From contig JAFNGF010000299.1 of assembly GCA_017885385.1 (NCBI GenBank), positions 1 to 8,941 of the forward strand: a stretch of DNA of 8,941 nucleotides. The letters run 5' to 3'. The DNA is from Planctomycetota bacterium. Its GTDB lineage: Bacteria; Planctomycetota; Phycisphaerae; Sedimentisphaerales; Anaerobacaceae. Positions 1 through 6,762 of this stretch are shown piece after piece. The position numbers and the translations under genes were made by a program. The first letter of the stretch is position 1; every line of letters begins with the position of its first letter. The notes beneath the pieces are model-generated. The model was not told the DNA's origin. It ran no database searches and was given only the letters and a program-made list of their open reading frames with translations.

Positions 1-374
1 CCGCCGATGGCTGTCACGATAACGTTGATGACTGCAAAAGGATACTTTTTCTTCAGTGCTTCATGGAGCAGATGGGGATACGCGTTGAAGGTATCAACTA
101 CTGGTGTTTTGAAGTAACCGGCCGGTACACTGTGGCCGTGACAGACAATATTCACCGTCCGGTTGTTCGGCCACTTCTTCTGCATCAATTCCTTGATTTC
201 CGAAAGATACGTTGTAAACTGTGGGGCAAAAGCGTGTGCCCGGTTTTGCGGCACAATGACATTTGTTGCTGGGGGCCGTACCGTTACATGGTCCAACTGT
301 GCCCATACCGGCCCGATAAGACCGGCAAACACCACAGCGATACAACTGATGAGTTTTTTGTTGAGTTGTGTCAT
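1..374 (-). CDS. Secreted SGNH/GDSL-family hydrolase, N-terminal part (cut by window edge)
   Basis: The first 124 codons are visible; the rest lies beyond the left edge. The ATG at 374-372 has a GAGGA Shine-Dalgarno eight bases upstream. Residues 1-25 form a Sec signal peptide (MTQLNKK, then a hydrophobic core ending VWA before Q26). The block at about residues 74-88, VNIVCHGHSVPAGY, matches the nucleophile-serine block of SGNH hydrolases, where GHS replaces GDS. The fragment ends in VIVTAIGG, matching the following block with the oxyanion Gly, usually followed by E-N. Family members are exported esterases or lipases, often deacetylating polysaccharides; the substrate cannot be read from this part. 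The gene lies 174 bp downstream of the spermidine-synthase-like gene on the same strand. That gap is AT-rich with no terminator I could recognise, so own promoter or readthrough are both possible. Confidence 0.78.
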   Translation of the reverse strand, partial: MTQLNKKLISCIAVVFAGLIGPVWAQLDHVTVRPPATNVIVPQNRAHAFAPQFTTYLSEIKELMQKKWPNNRTVNIVCHGHSVPAGYFKTPVVDTFNAYPHLLHEALKKKYPFAVINVIVTAIG

Positions 375-548
375 TTTGCTTGTCCTCAATTTAGGGCTAT
401 AGTTTTGGATTTTCTCTACTATTAATATAACGGACAAACGCTAACCAGTTTTATAAATAGTTTGTAAAAACTCAACAGCAGCAACACAGGAATCGGATTG
501 TTTGGGGCAGGCAAATTGGAGGTTAACCTGATTACTTAGTGACCAGTT

Positions 549-3017
549 TCATCGCTGGGACTCTTTAGCCGCACCGGTCACATGTTGCTTGCGCTCCTCT
601 AAGTATTGCCGCAGCTCGGAATCAGGCGGAACCACTTTTATCGCCTTTTCCAGAGTCTCAAGAGCAAGGTCGTATTTCTTCTGGATAAAGTAAGCCCGGG
701 CCAGCCGGTCAAAAAGGTAAACTTGCTGCGTGCCGGAAGCCAGCACAATCGCCCGTTCGAGGTTCTGCGCGGCCTGCGCCAAGTCGCCGCTTTGTTCGCG
801 CGCAGTAGCCAGATTCACATAGGCCGCCAGCAGTTTTGTATCGTACTGGATTGCCATATTAAACGCCCCAACGGCGTTTTCAAACTGTTTCAACTGCTGG
901 TAACAAAATCCCAGATTGTTCCATGCTCTGGCGTCGCGCGGGTCAAGCTCGCAATACACGCGGTATTGCTCGACAGCCTGGCTGTATTGGCGCAAAAGCT
1001 GGTATCTTTTTGCCAGGCGCGACCTCAGAGCTGCGCCTGTCGGAGTGTGGGTTAGGGCTTGTTCTAAGTCCTTTATCTCGTCTTTTATTTCATCGAGGCA
1101 ACTTTGCACATCCCCGTCCTGCGGACTGGCTGCCATCGCCATTTTGAACTCTTGATCCATAATATCCGGGTCGCCCTCCAATATTCCCAAAATGCCCTGC
1201 AAGGCATGGCCGGTGCCGGTGAAGTACTGCTGGAGAGTTCCTCGTACCTTCTCATTCTCATTCGCGTCGCCGGACGTGACCAGGTACAGTAGAATCGGAC
1301 TGTGGTTGTCAGAAATTTTTCTCAGGACATTCATAAGAGAAATATCTATGTCCCGTTTTATTGCCGCTCCAAACTCCAGCCGAGGGTTGTCGTCCGTATT
1401 GAGCGGCCCGCTGCCTGCTATCTTTTGCAGCCCAGCGTCGTTAACCACAAAACAGTCCAGAAAGTCGTAAACCGAATGAATGTTGATCACGGCAAGGTCC
1501 GCAGAGATGTCCGGCCGTTCCACTATCTCTTTGACGCGCTGAAAATCGATTTGCAGTTCCGACAGTGTCCCTAACAAAAGCGCGTGCTTGTTGAGTGAAT
1601 TGTTGGAAAGCCAGAGTGAGCTGTTGGGCATGACCGCCTGAAAGCTTTTTATAATGAGCTGCAAATCCTCCAACTGAAGGTCCAGTGGCACCCAACAGGA
1701 CAGCATACCTCCAGGTTTGAGTTTTTCACTGCACTGCTTGAAGTGGTCGTAAGTATAAAGCGCGGAGCTCCCGGTCGTGCCCGGATATGTGGCGTCATTC
1801 ATGATGATGTCGAATTTCTGGTCGGTGAGCTTTACAAAGTTTTTGCCGTCCATAATGATTTTCTGCAGGCGTGGGTTTTTGTAGGAGCCGCGGTTTATCT
1901 GTTCGAAGAATCTGCCAGCATCGAAAACGGCTGGACAAATCTCTACGATTCTGTAATCCTCCACGCCGAACGCCAAGCCGATGCCCGATGTCTCTCCACT
2001 GCCGAAGCCGATTTGTAGAACCTTTTCAGGCCTGCCGTGCGCCAGCAGCGGAATGTACGCCTGCAGCTTTTGAGTGGTTCGCAGCATTAAATTTGTGCCC
2101 GCCACATCCACGCCATCCACCGCTATGAGCCGCTCGCCATCGGGCAGGTCATGGACGGTCACGCTGCCGGTAGCGTCATCCTTTATGTAAATGATTTCGC
2201 TAGGATAGTGGTGTGTGTTTATCGTTTTTAGAAATATGTCCCGCCCACCGCTCAGCGCGGCAACAATGATTATGGCTATTGAAAGTGCCGCAGCGGTGGT
2301 GCCGAGCACTCGCCCGTTCCTTTCCGAGAAGAAGACAACCGCGGTAGCCAGCAAAAGCTGGATGCTGACCACCAGCAGGAAACTATCTCGCAGACCCAGT
2401 AGGGGCACCATTACAAAACCTGCCGCGAACGAGCCTGCTACGCAGCCCACGGTGTTGCTTGCGTAGACCTGGCCTATTCTTTTGCCCGCTGCTTTCCAGG
2501 ATAGGACACAACTTCTTACTGCGATGGGAAAGACCATGCCCATCAGAATGGTAGGGACCAGAAGAACAACCGCTGCGTCAACGAACTGAGTTGCGACCTC
2601 TTTCCAAAAGCCGGGAGCAAGTATTCTCTGCGTCAGCATGTTGTCGATATGCCAGAGTATCCCCAGCAGCGGCATGGAGCTAAGCACCGAAAGCGCCACT
2701 AAAAATTCCACCACGCCCAGCGCAAAAATCGGTCTTTTGACTCTCCGCACGATCAGACGAGTGCTAATAAGGCTGCCCACTGCCAGGCCTAAAATAAAGC
2801 AGGTCAACATACAGGCAAAGACGTAAGCTGACGTTCCCAGGACAAAGACCAGTATCCGCGTCCAAAGGACTTCCAGAGCCAGCGCACAAAACCCTGCCAG
2901 CCCCACTGCTATAAGCACAATAAGCTCCGTTTTGCCGAGCCGCTCATCGACTATTTGCTCAACGGGCTTATGCTTTGTTGCCTGTTGCTTACCGCGGGTC
3001 GATTTGCGGTTTGCCAT
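549..3017 (-). CDS. Spermidine-synthase-like membrane protein with C-terminal TPRs (C-terminal part of a split fused MFS/spermidine synthase)
   Basis: 822 residues from the ATG at 3017 (MANRKSTRGK). Residues about 33-250 hold hydrophobic membrane segments with the family motifs ALEVLWTR, ILGLAVGS and PTILMG. Residues about 333-470 are a Rossmann methyltransferase fold like polyamine synthases: SAM loop IGFGSGETSG, acidic E359 after strand 2, DGKNF near 390, and ND(408)ATYP, where the catalytic-site Asp is kept but the second Asp of the usual D-S-x-D-P is Tyr. NTDDNPRLEF near 540-550 is typical of the family. Residues about 663-797 form four TPRs. True polyamine synthesis is doubtful; related proteins have no settled function. 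The chosen ATG has no Shine-Dalgarno and lies inside the upstream gene, 67 bases overlapping, so this is more likely the second half of one broken gene than a free cistron. An open frame continues upstream to a GTG at 3077. Confidence 0.82.
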   Translation of the reverse strand: MANRKSTRGKQQATKHKPVEQIVDERLGKTELIVLIAVGLAGFCALALEVLWTRILVFVLGTSAYVFACMLTCFILGLAVGSLISTRLIVRRVKRPIFALGVVEFLVALSVLSSMPLLGILWHIDNMLTQRILAPGFWKEVATQFVDAAVVLLVPTILMGMVFPIAVRSCVLSWKAAGKRIGQVYASNTVGCVAGSFAAGFVMVPLLGLRDSFLLVVSIQLLLATAVVFFSERNGRVLGTTAAALSIAIIIVAALSGGRDIFLKTINTHHYPSEIIYIKDDATGSVTVHDLPDGERLIAVDGVDVAGTNLMLRTTQKLQAYIPLLAHGRPEKVLQIGFGSGETSGIGLAFGVEDYRIVEICPAVFDAGRFFEQINRGSYKNPRLQKIIMDGKNFVKLTDQKFDIIMNDATYPGTTGSSALYTYDHFKQCSEKLKPGGMLSCWVPLDLQLEDLQLIIKSFQAVMPNSSLWLSNNSLNKHALLLGTLSELQIDFQRVKEIVERPDISADLAVINIHSVYDFLDCFVVNDAGLQKIAGSGPLNTDDNPRLEFGAAIKRDIDISLMNVLRKISDNHSPILLYLVTSGDANENEKVRGTLQQYFTGTGHALQGILGILEGDPDIMDQEFKMAMAASPQDGDVQSCLDEIKDEIKDLEQALTHTPTGAALRSRLAKRYQLLRQYSQAVEQYRVYCELDPRDARAWNNLGFCYQQLKQFENAVGAFNMAIQYDTKLLAAYVNLATAREQSGDLAQAAQNLERAIVLASGTQQVYLFDRLARAYFIQKKYDLALETLEKAIKVVPPDSELRQYLEERKQHVTGAAKESQR

Positions 3018-3700
3018 TTGCGATTGAGCAGGCTGGCCAAAACAAATGCCAGAATCCCGACCGCCACGTTCGCGCACGCTGCCAGGTAAACGGTGCGGCT
3101 AACACCCAGAATCCGCATCAGAAAATAGCCCGCCAAGAAGCTACCGGCTACTGCACCGAAAGTATTGACCGCGTAAAGTTGTCCCACGCTTTGGCCGATG
3201 CGCAGCCCGGAAGATTTACCTCCGGATGAATCCGCCCACAGCTTGCTCAAGACCGGCAGCGTACCGCCCATCAGCGCTGTCGGAATTAGCAGGATAACCA
3301 TCGAGAGTGCGAACCGCACCAGGGTCAGCACACAGAAGCTCGGCTCAAAGCTGCGGTAAAACCACAAATACAGATGGTCCGTCACCGCCATGACGGTCGG
3401 AAAGGTAAATGCGTACGCTCCTATGGCTACTTCCAGCAGAGCGTAAAGTCTTAACGGCTGATCCGTCAGGGGCGGACGGTCGGCGATTCGGCCGAACAGC
3501 CAGCTACCCACCGCCAGGCCCAACATAAACACAGCGAGGACCGTGCTAACGGCAAAAACGGTATTGCCGAATACTACGCCGAAGGACCTGGTCCAGGTGA
3601 CTTCGTAAATTAGCCCGGCTGCCCCCGAGATCAGAAAAAGAACCAGAACTGCTTTCCTTACCGCCGGCACAATCAACACAATACCGCAAACCGCGCTCAT
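2951..3700 (-). CDS. N-terminal membrane half of the split fused MFS/spermidine-synthase-like protein
   Basis: 249 residues from the ATG at 3700, almost all membrane segments. Motifs are LISGAAGLIYEVTWTR, VFMLGLAVGSW, PTALMGGTLPVLSK and GQLYAVNTFGAVAGS, the canonical first membrane repeat of fused MFS/spermidine synthase proteins. No methyltransferase domain follows: after LLNRK the frame runs through a hydrophilic tail and stops at 2951, while the expected second membrane repeat continues in the -1 frame as the neighbouring gene. I read this as one gene of about 1,060 residues broken by a frame shift, or possibly two coupled cistrons. The start is uncertain: a TTG lies at 3706 and GTG codons just downstream, no strong Shine-Dalgarno is seen, and a TTGACT-17-TATTGT promoter-like pair (3706-3678) overlaps the presumed start. 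All the family motifs are downstream of any of these starts. Confidence 0.78.
   Translation of the reverse strand: MSAVCGIVLIVPAVRKAVLVLFLISGAAGLIYEVTWTRSFGVVFGNTVFAVSTVLAVFMLGLAVGSWLFGRIADRPPLTDQPLRLYALLEVAIGAYAFTFPTVMAVTDHLYLWFYRSFEPSFCVLTLVRFALSMVILLIPTALMGGTLPVLSKLWADSSGGKSSGLRIGQSVGQLYAVNTFGAVAGSFLAGYFLMRILGVSRTVYLAACANVAVGILAFVLASLLNRKWQTANRPAVSNRQQSISPLSK
3002..3022. repeat. Three imperfect tandem heptamers at the frame junction
   Basis: On the + strand the sequence is ATTTGCG, GTTTGCC, ATTTGCG in direct succession; the outer two are identical. It sits in the overlap of the two membrane-protein frames. Removing 14 bases (one outer and the middle heptamer) joins the upstream frame at LLNRK directly to STRGKQQ of the downstream frame, giving an uninterrupted gene. 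Gain of one heptamer would restore the same frame. The tract is short and imperfect, so it may be chance. Confidence 0.55.
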
Positions 3701-3774
3701 AGTCAAAACAAAAGGTTCGCCCCGTCACGATGTTATCTGGCCAGGATGATCAGGGTCTTTCAGTTCTTGGTGAG

Positions 3775-3830
3775 GTTTTGCCGATAAATAGTAATGGTCG
3801 TTATGGAGGACCATACTATGGCGGCAAAAC
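3775..3830 (+). promoter_or_regulatory. Compound hairpin enclosing the ribosome binding site and start codon of the transposase remnant
   Basis: The outer arms GTTTTGCCG (3775-3783) and CGGCAAAAC (3822-3830) are perfectly complementary. Inside, TAGTAATGGTC (3789-3799) pairs with GACCATACTA (3809-3818) apart from one bulged A. The nine-base loop, 3800-3808, holds most of the GGAGG Shine-Dalgarno (3805-3809), and the start codon (3818-3820) begins in the stem. Hairpins that hide the transposase ribosome binding site on transcripts entering from outside are known from IS10 and IS50, so a role in translational control is likely by analogy. On the other strand the hairpin lies 54 bp past the metallopeptidase stop, but no U-run follows, so it is not a standard terminator. 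Confidence 0.6.
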
Positions 3831-3883
3831 GGACATTGTGGGAGGCATTCGGGCAGGTTCCTGATCCACGCAACTCATCAGGG
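3818..3883 (+). pseudogene. Transposase remnant, first 22 codons only (ISAs1/DDE type, tentative)
   Basis: The ATG at 3818 follows a GGAGG ribosome binding site by eight bases. It reads MAAKRTLWEAFGQVPDPR then NSSG. The pattern aromatic-x(3)-[VL]-PDPR near the N-terminus is typical of ISAs1-like and related DDE transposases, where R/K-R-H-P-L and a hydrophobic helix should follow. Here the similarity stops at codon 22, exactly where the antiparallel metallopeptidase gene ends (stop at 3886-3884). The frame stays open to 4252, but that part is only the antisense of the peptidase gene. I infer the 5' end of an insertion sequence whose remainder was deleted. The family assignment rests on very few residues. 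Confidence 0.45.
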
Positions 3884-5326
3884 TCACTCCATCTCGATCT
3901 GTGCCTTACTGCGATCAACTGTAATCCCCAGCGACCGGAACCATGGAAACAGGTCACGCCCCATAGCGGTGCTGAGCACCACCACGCTGTCATCTGCTGT
4001 GTACCTCTTAATTTTGTCGGGCGTAGCAAGTTTCCGCTTTGTCTGGAAATAACGCGCCACGCTATCCGGCTTTTCTTTCCGCAACTGCTCGAAAATCCAC
4101 ATGGGTTTGGCCATGCGTACCGCGTGCGGAACGTCCTTGCCGTTCGCCAGGTCAAATTTGGTCATATCTGCATCGTACCGTTTGGCATCTTTAATCCAGC
4201 CTTCCAGGGTAGAATCGGCGTCTGCCTCCAATCCCAGCTTGCGACCGACTAAAATGCCAACGTAGGTGGCGATGCCCTCGTTCCACATCGGTTCAGTAAA
4301 AGGGTGCACCCAGGAATGAGTTGATTCATGAGAAATAAGCTCAACCATACCGTATTTTTTCTCAGGGAAGCCGCCCCACCATGCTGCCAAGCCGATACTC
4401 GACCCGGACGAGAACCCACCGCCGTCGGTCGGCAGTAGAATCAGGTTGGTGAGCATGCCCTCTGAGGGCGGAACACCCATGACCTCTTGTATGACCGGAA
4501 AGCACTTGTCATAAACCGCATAGATTGCATCAGCGTAGGGCTTCATGTAGTCGGAATACTGGATGGGAAGTCTTTCGCGTTGAGTCTGGTTTTCGGGCAT
4601 CTGGTGTTTCGGGCGATGTTTGGAATCCACCGGCTTGTTGGTACTTGTTTGCTCGAGCAACGGCTTCCACCAACTGTCGTTGATAGGGTCGCTGGCATCT
4701 GGCTTATGGCCGCACAGGGACCGTGAAGCTACGACCAGACATCCTTTGCCAACACGACGCCGAGCCATCACAACATGAGCCTTGGCATCCTTGACCAGCA
4801 CTTCCCAATCGGATGGTTGTTCAAGTTCTATGATCTTGCCAGAGTAACTGTCGATAATCTCCTTCTCAAGAATCGAGTATCCCTTCAAAGGTTTCTGGGC
4901 GGATTCGTCGACAAACTCAGCACCAAAACGCTTGACCAGTGCATTCAGCCTGTATTCCTCTTCTTTGCGAAAAAGGGCATAGTCTCCCAAAGCAACGACA
5001 CCGCCACCTTCTGACAAGAATTTCCACACCGCATTGACATCCTCCGGCAAATAGGGACATGGGGACGCGGATGACTGGAGGACAAGGAGGTTGACGTTGC
5101 TAAAGTCATACTTGTGCAGTGTGCCCCAGTTGCGAACATCTACCCCGTTCGGAGCCACGTAGTTTTTGCCGAAACGGCCGTCAAAATAGAATGTGAATTC
5201 GTGTGAAATATCGGTTACGCAGTGTACGCGGCTGTCCTGGCCGGCAGAGGAAGTCTTACCAAATAGGATTGACTGCCAGATACAAGCCAGGATGACAAAA
5301 AATATCGCTTTGAAGATCTTTTTCAC
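3884..5326 (-). CDS. Secreted zinc metallopeptidase with N-terminal amidotransferase-like domain
   Basis: 480 residues from the GTG at 5326, chosen because GGGGAG lies ten bases upstream and the product then starts MKKIFKAIFFVILAC, a signal peptide. The open frame runs further upstream to 5473, but that extension lies in the promoter region and lacks a sensible start. Residues about 39-200 resemble a glutamine-amidotransferase-like (ThuA/TCAF-like) domain, with NVNLLVLQSS, LPEDV and FLSEGGGVVALGDY; a catalytic triad is not evident. The C-terminal half carries the zinc site HESTH (333-337, catalytic E334), with a third ligand probably E350 in WNEGIATYVG. The spacing is shorter than in M1 aminopeptidases and within the range of M60-like gluzincins. 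M60-like enzymes often cut glycosylated proteins. The gene diverges from the GH43 gene. Its stop codon abuts a transposase remnant, so the true C-terminus may have been slightly altered. Confidence 0.72.
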   Translation of the reverse strand: MKKIFKAIFFVILACIWQSILFGKTSSAGQDSRVHCVTDISHEFTFYFDGRFGKNYVAPNGVDVRNWGTLHKYDFSNVNLLVLQSSASPCPYLPEDVNAVWKFLSEGGGVVALGDYALFRKEEEYRLNALVKRFGAEFVDESAQKPLKGYSILEKEIIDSYSGKIIELEQPSDWEVLVKDAKAHVVMARRRVGKGCLVVASRSLCGHKPDASDPINDSWWKPLLEQTSTNKPVDSKHRPKHQMPENQTQRERLPIQYSDYMKPYADAIYAVYDKCFPVIQEVMGVPPSEGMLTNLILLPTDGGGFSSGSSIGLAAWWGGFPEKKYGMVELISHESTHSWVHPFTEPMWNEGIATYVGILVGRKLGLEADADSTLEGWIKDAKRYDADMTKFDLANGKDVPHAVRMAKPMWIFEQLRKEKPDSVARYFQTKRKLATPDKIKRYTADDSVVVLSTAMGRDLFPWFRSLGITVDRSKAQIEME

Positions 5327-5408
5327 TACAAGACCACTCCCCAAACAAGAACAGAACAAAAAAGGATAGGTTTGAAGAAATACTCCATAGCCAACTCTTT
5401 TCACTGGA

Positions 5409-5435
5409 CTACGCGTGTATCTTCTCACAGCGTAG
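5409..5435. promoter_or_regulatory. Inverted repeat in the divergent promoter region
   Basis: CTACGC (5409-5414) and GCGTAG (5430-5435) are perfect complements 15 bases apart; with one bulged G the inner TGT/ACA extends the dyad. It lies between the divergent metallopeptidase and GH43 starts, upstream of the candidate GH43 promoter, a position suitable for an operator. No regulator gene is in the window, so function is only a guess. Confidence 0.3.
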
Positions 5436-5479
5436 AAGAAAATGCAAGAGTCAACGCTGTCGATCTGCCACAACGAAAC

Positions 5480-5509
5480 TTGATGGGTAAGATGTTTGCC
5501 TGTTGTAAT
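5480..5509 (+). promoter_or_regulatory. Candidate sigma-70-type promoter for the GH43 gene
   Basis: TTGATG (5480-5485), an 18-base spacer, and TGTAAT (5504-5509). These match four of six and five of six consensus bases. Transcription would start near 5516, leaving about 33 bases of leader with the Shine-Dalgarno in its middle. Spacing and position fit well; the -35 match is moderate. Confidence 0.4.
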
Positions 5510-5533
5510 GCTGCCGCAAGAAGACTTTGTTAT

Positions 5534-5539
5534 GGAGGT
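5534..5539 (+). promoter_or_regulatory. Ribosome binding site deciding the GH43 start
   Basis: GGAGGT nine bases before the ATG at 5549. It selects this ATG over upstream in-frame codons back to 5372, which have no such site and would place the signal peptide inside the protein. Confidence 0.7.
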
Positions 5540-5548
5540 ACTCTCATC

Positions 5549-6640
5549 ATGATTTTCACAAAGTCCTCAGCGAGAATGCGAAGATCGCTACTACTCGTCG
5601 TTGCCGGTCTGCTGCTGAGTCTCCCATCACCTTGTGAGGCAGAGCCGTCGCCAACGGCGGCGAAATACGTTGGGACGATCCAAAACGATACCGTCTGGAA
5701 GGACACTAATGGCAACGAGATCTGGTGTAATGGCGGACATATGATAAGGGAAGGTGATACCTTCTACTGGGTAGGCTACGAAACCAAACCTCGAACCGGC
5801 TTCAGGAGTATCAAGCTATACTCCTCCACCAATTTGGCCGACTGGAAATTCGAGAATGATATCATCAGGCCCGAAGGTCCCCTTTCCATCCTTGGCTGGG
5901 CCGGACGACCGGGGCTGCTTTACAATCGATCCACGAAAAAGTATGTGCTGATCTTCGAAGCAGACTCACAACAGTGGGAAAGGCATAAGGTAGGCTTTGC
6001 CCAATCCGACACTATCAACGGTGATTACAGGTTCGTTCGATACGTCTATCCTGAAGGGAACAGATCAACAGGCGACCAGTCTGTCTATCAGGAGGGGAAA
6101 GATGGCTACCTTGTCTGCACTCTCGACAAGTTGATCGATGGCAAGCGATACCTGAATCAGAGTCTGGCGATATTCAAACTGACGCCTGATTTTCTTAACA
6201 TCGAGAAGAAGGTCTATGAGGGGTTCGATAACGTTAACGGCGAGCCGTCCGTATACCCGCGCCATCACGCTGGACGCGAAGCCTCCCATATTATCAAGAT
6301 CAAAGGCGTGTACTACTGGTTCTCATCAGGGCTGGAGGGATGGAATTCTACCCAAACGAAATATGCCATTTCCACCTCTCTGTCCGATCCATGGTCCACT
6401 CTGAAGGTGCTTTCTACAGAGCCAGTTTCCCACGACTCGTTCAATACACAACATGACTTCGTAATCCCAGTAGTTGGCAATGAGGCGACGACTTATGTGT
6501 ACGTAGGGGACAGATACAGCCAGCATCATGGTAAGGGAGTCGGCCGGAACATCTTTCTGCCATTGATCTGGGAGGACGGTGAGCCAACACTGAAATGCTA
6601 CAAGACATGGAGAATTGACACTGCCACAGGGCGTCATTAG
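5549..6640 (+). CDS. Secreted glycoside hydrolase family 43-like enzyme (exo-beta-1,3-galactanase type)
   Basis: 363 residues from the ATG at 5549, set by GGAGGT nine bases upstream. Residues 1-31 are a signal peptide (RMRRSLLLVVAGLLLSL, cleavage near CEA/E). The remainder is a five-bladed propeller of the GH43 type: WCNGGHMIREGDTFYW at the start, RPGLLYNRSTKKYVL, then D176 in STGDQSVY, E244 in GREASHIIKIKGVYYW, and Q301 in FNTQHDFVIPV, ending with a VGDR motif and FLPLIWEDGEP. This pattern is closest to subfamily 24 exo-beta-1,3-galactanases, in which Glu is the acid and a Gln takes the place of the usual Asp base. It probably releases galactose or a related sugar from side-chain-bearing galactans outside the cytoplasm. 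No extra carbohydrate-binding module is present. It diverges from the metallopeptidase gene. Other GH43 specificities remain possible. Confidence 0.75.
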   Translation: MIFTKSSARMRRSLLLVVAGLLLSLPSPCEAEPSPTAAKYVGTIQNDTVWKDTNGNEIWCNGGHMIREGDTFYWVGYETKPRTGFRSIKLYSSTNLADWKFENDIIRPEGPLSILGWAGRPGLLYNRSTKKYVLIFEADSQQWERHKVGFAQSDTINGDYRFVRYVYPEGNRSTGDQSVYQEGKDGYLVCTLDKLIDGKRYLNQSLAIFKLTPDFLNIEKKVYEGFDNVNGEPSVYPRHHAGREASHIIKIKGVYYWFSSGLEGWNSTQTKYAISTSLSDPWSTLKVLSTEPVSHDSFNTQHDFVIPVVGNEATTYVYVGDRYSQHHGKGVGRNIFLPLIWEDGEPTLKCYKTWRIDTATGRH

Positions 6641-6762
6641 AGGAAGATGACGTACTGTCGCCGAAAAGGAAGTAATGCGCATGTCGTCAGCAGAAATGGG
6701 ACAAATTCGGCTTTGAATTAGAGAGCGATTTCAGTTCCTGTCTCTATGATTTTACTGTTAAA

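Noticed and set aside
94..345. Minus-strand open frame of 83 codons
   Set aside because: It is in another frame of the SGNH hydrolase gene, which has a ribosome binding site, a signal peptide and family motifs.
520..581. Palindrome AGGTTAACCT (520-529) and distant GTGACC/GGTCAC arms as a terminator
   Set aside because: No U-run follows, the long arms have a loop of about 30 bases, and one arm lies inside the coding region.
3884..4252. Continuation of the transposase frame into the peptidase region
   Set aside because: It has no similarity to transposases after codon 22 and is antisense to a well-supported gene.
5327..5473. N-terminal extension of the metallopeptidase frame
   Set aside because: It would put the signal peptide about 50 residues inside the protein and overlap the promoter region; the GTG at 5326 has a suitable Shine-Dalgarno.
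3800..5538. The ten bases GTTATGGAGG occurring at both 3800-3809 and 5529-5538
   Set aside because: Both are ribosome binding sites and similarity does not extend beyond; chance sharing around the Shine-Dalgarno is enough.
5372..5548. N-terminal extension of the GH43 frame
   Set aside because: It contains the candidate promoter and ribosome binding site, and would bury the signal peptide.
6660..6711. GCCGAA (6660-6665) and TTCGGC (6706-6711) as a terminator or IS end
   Set aside because: Only six bases with a 40-base loop, and no partner copy was found on the other side of the IS3 remnant.
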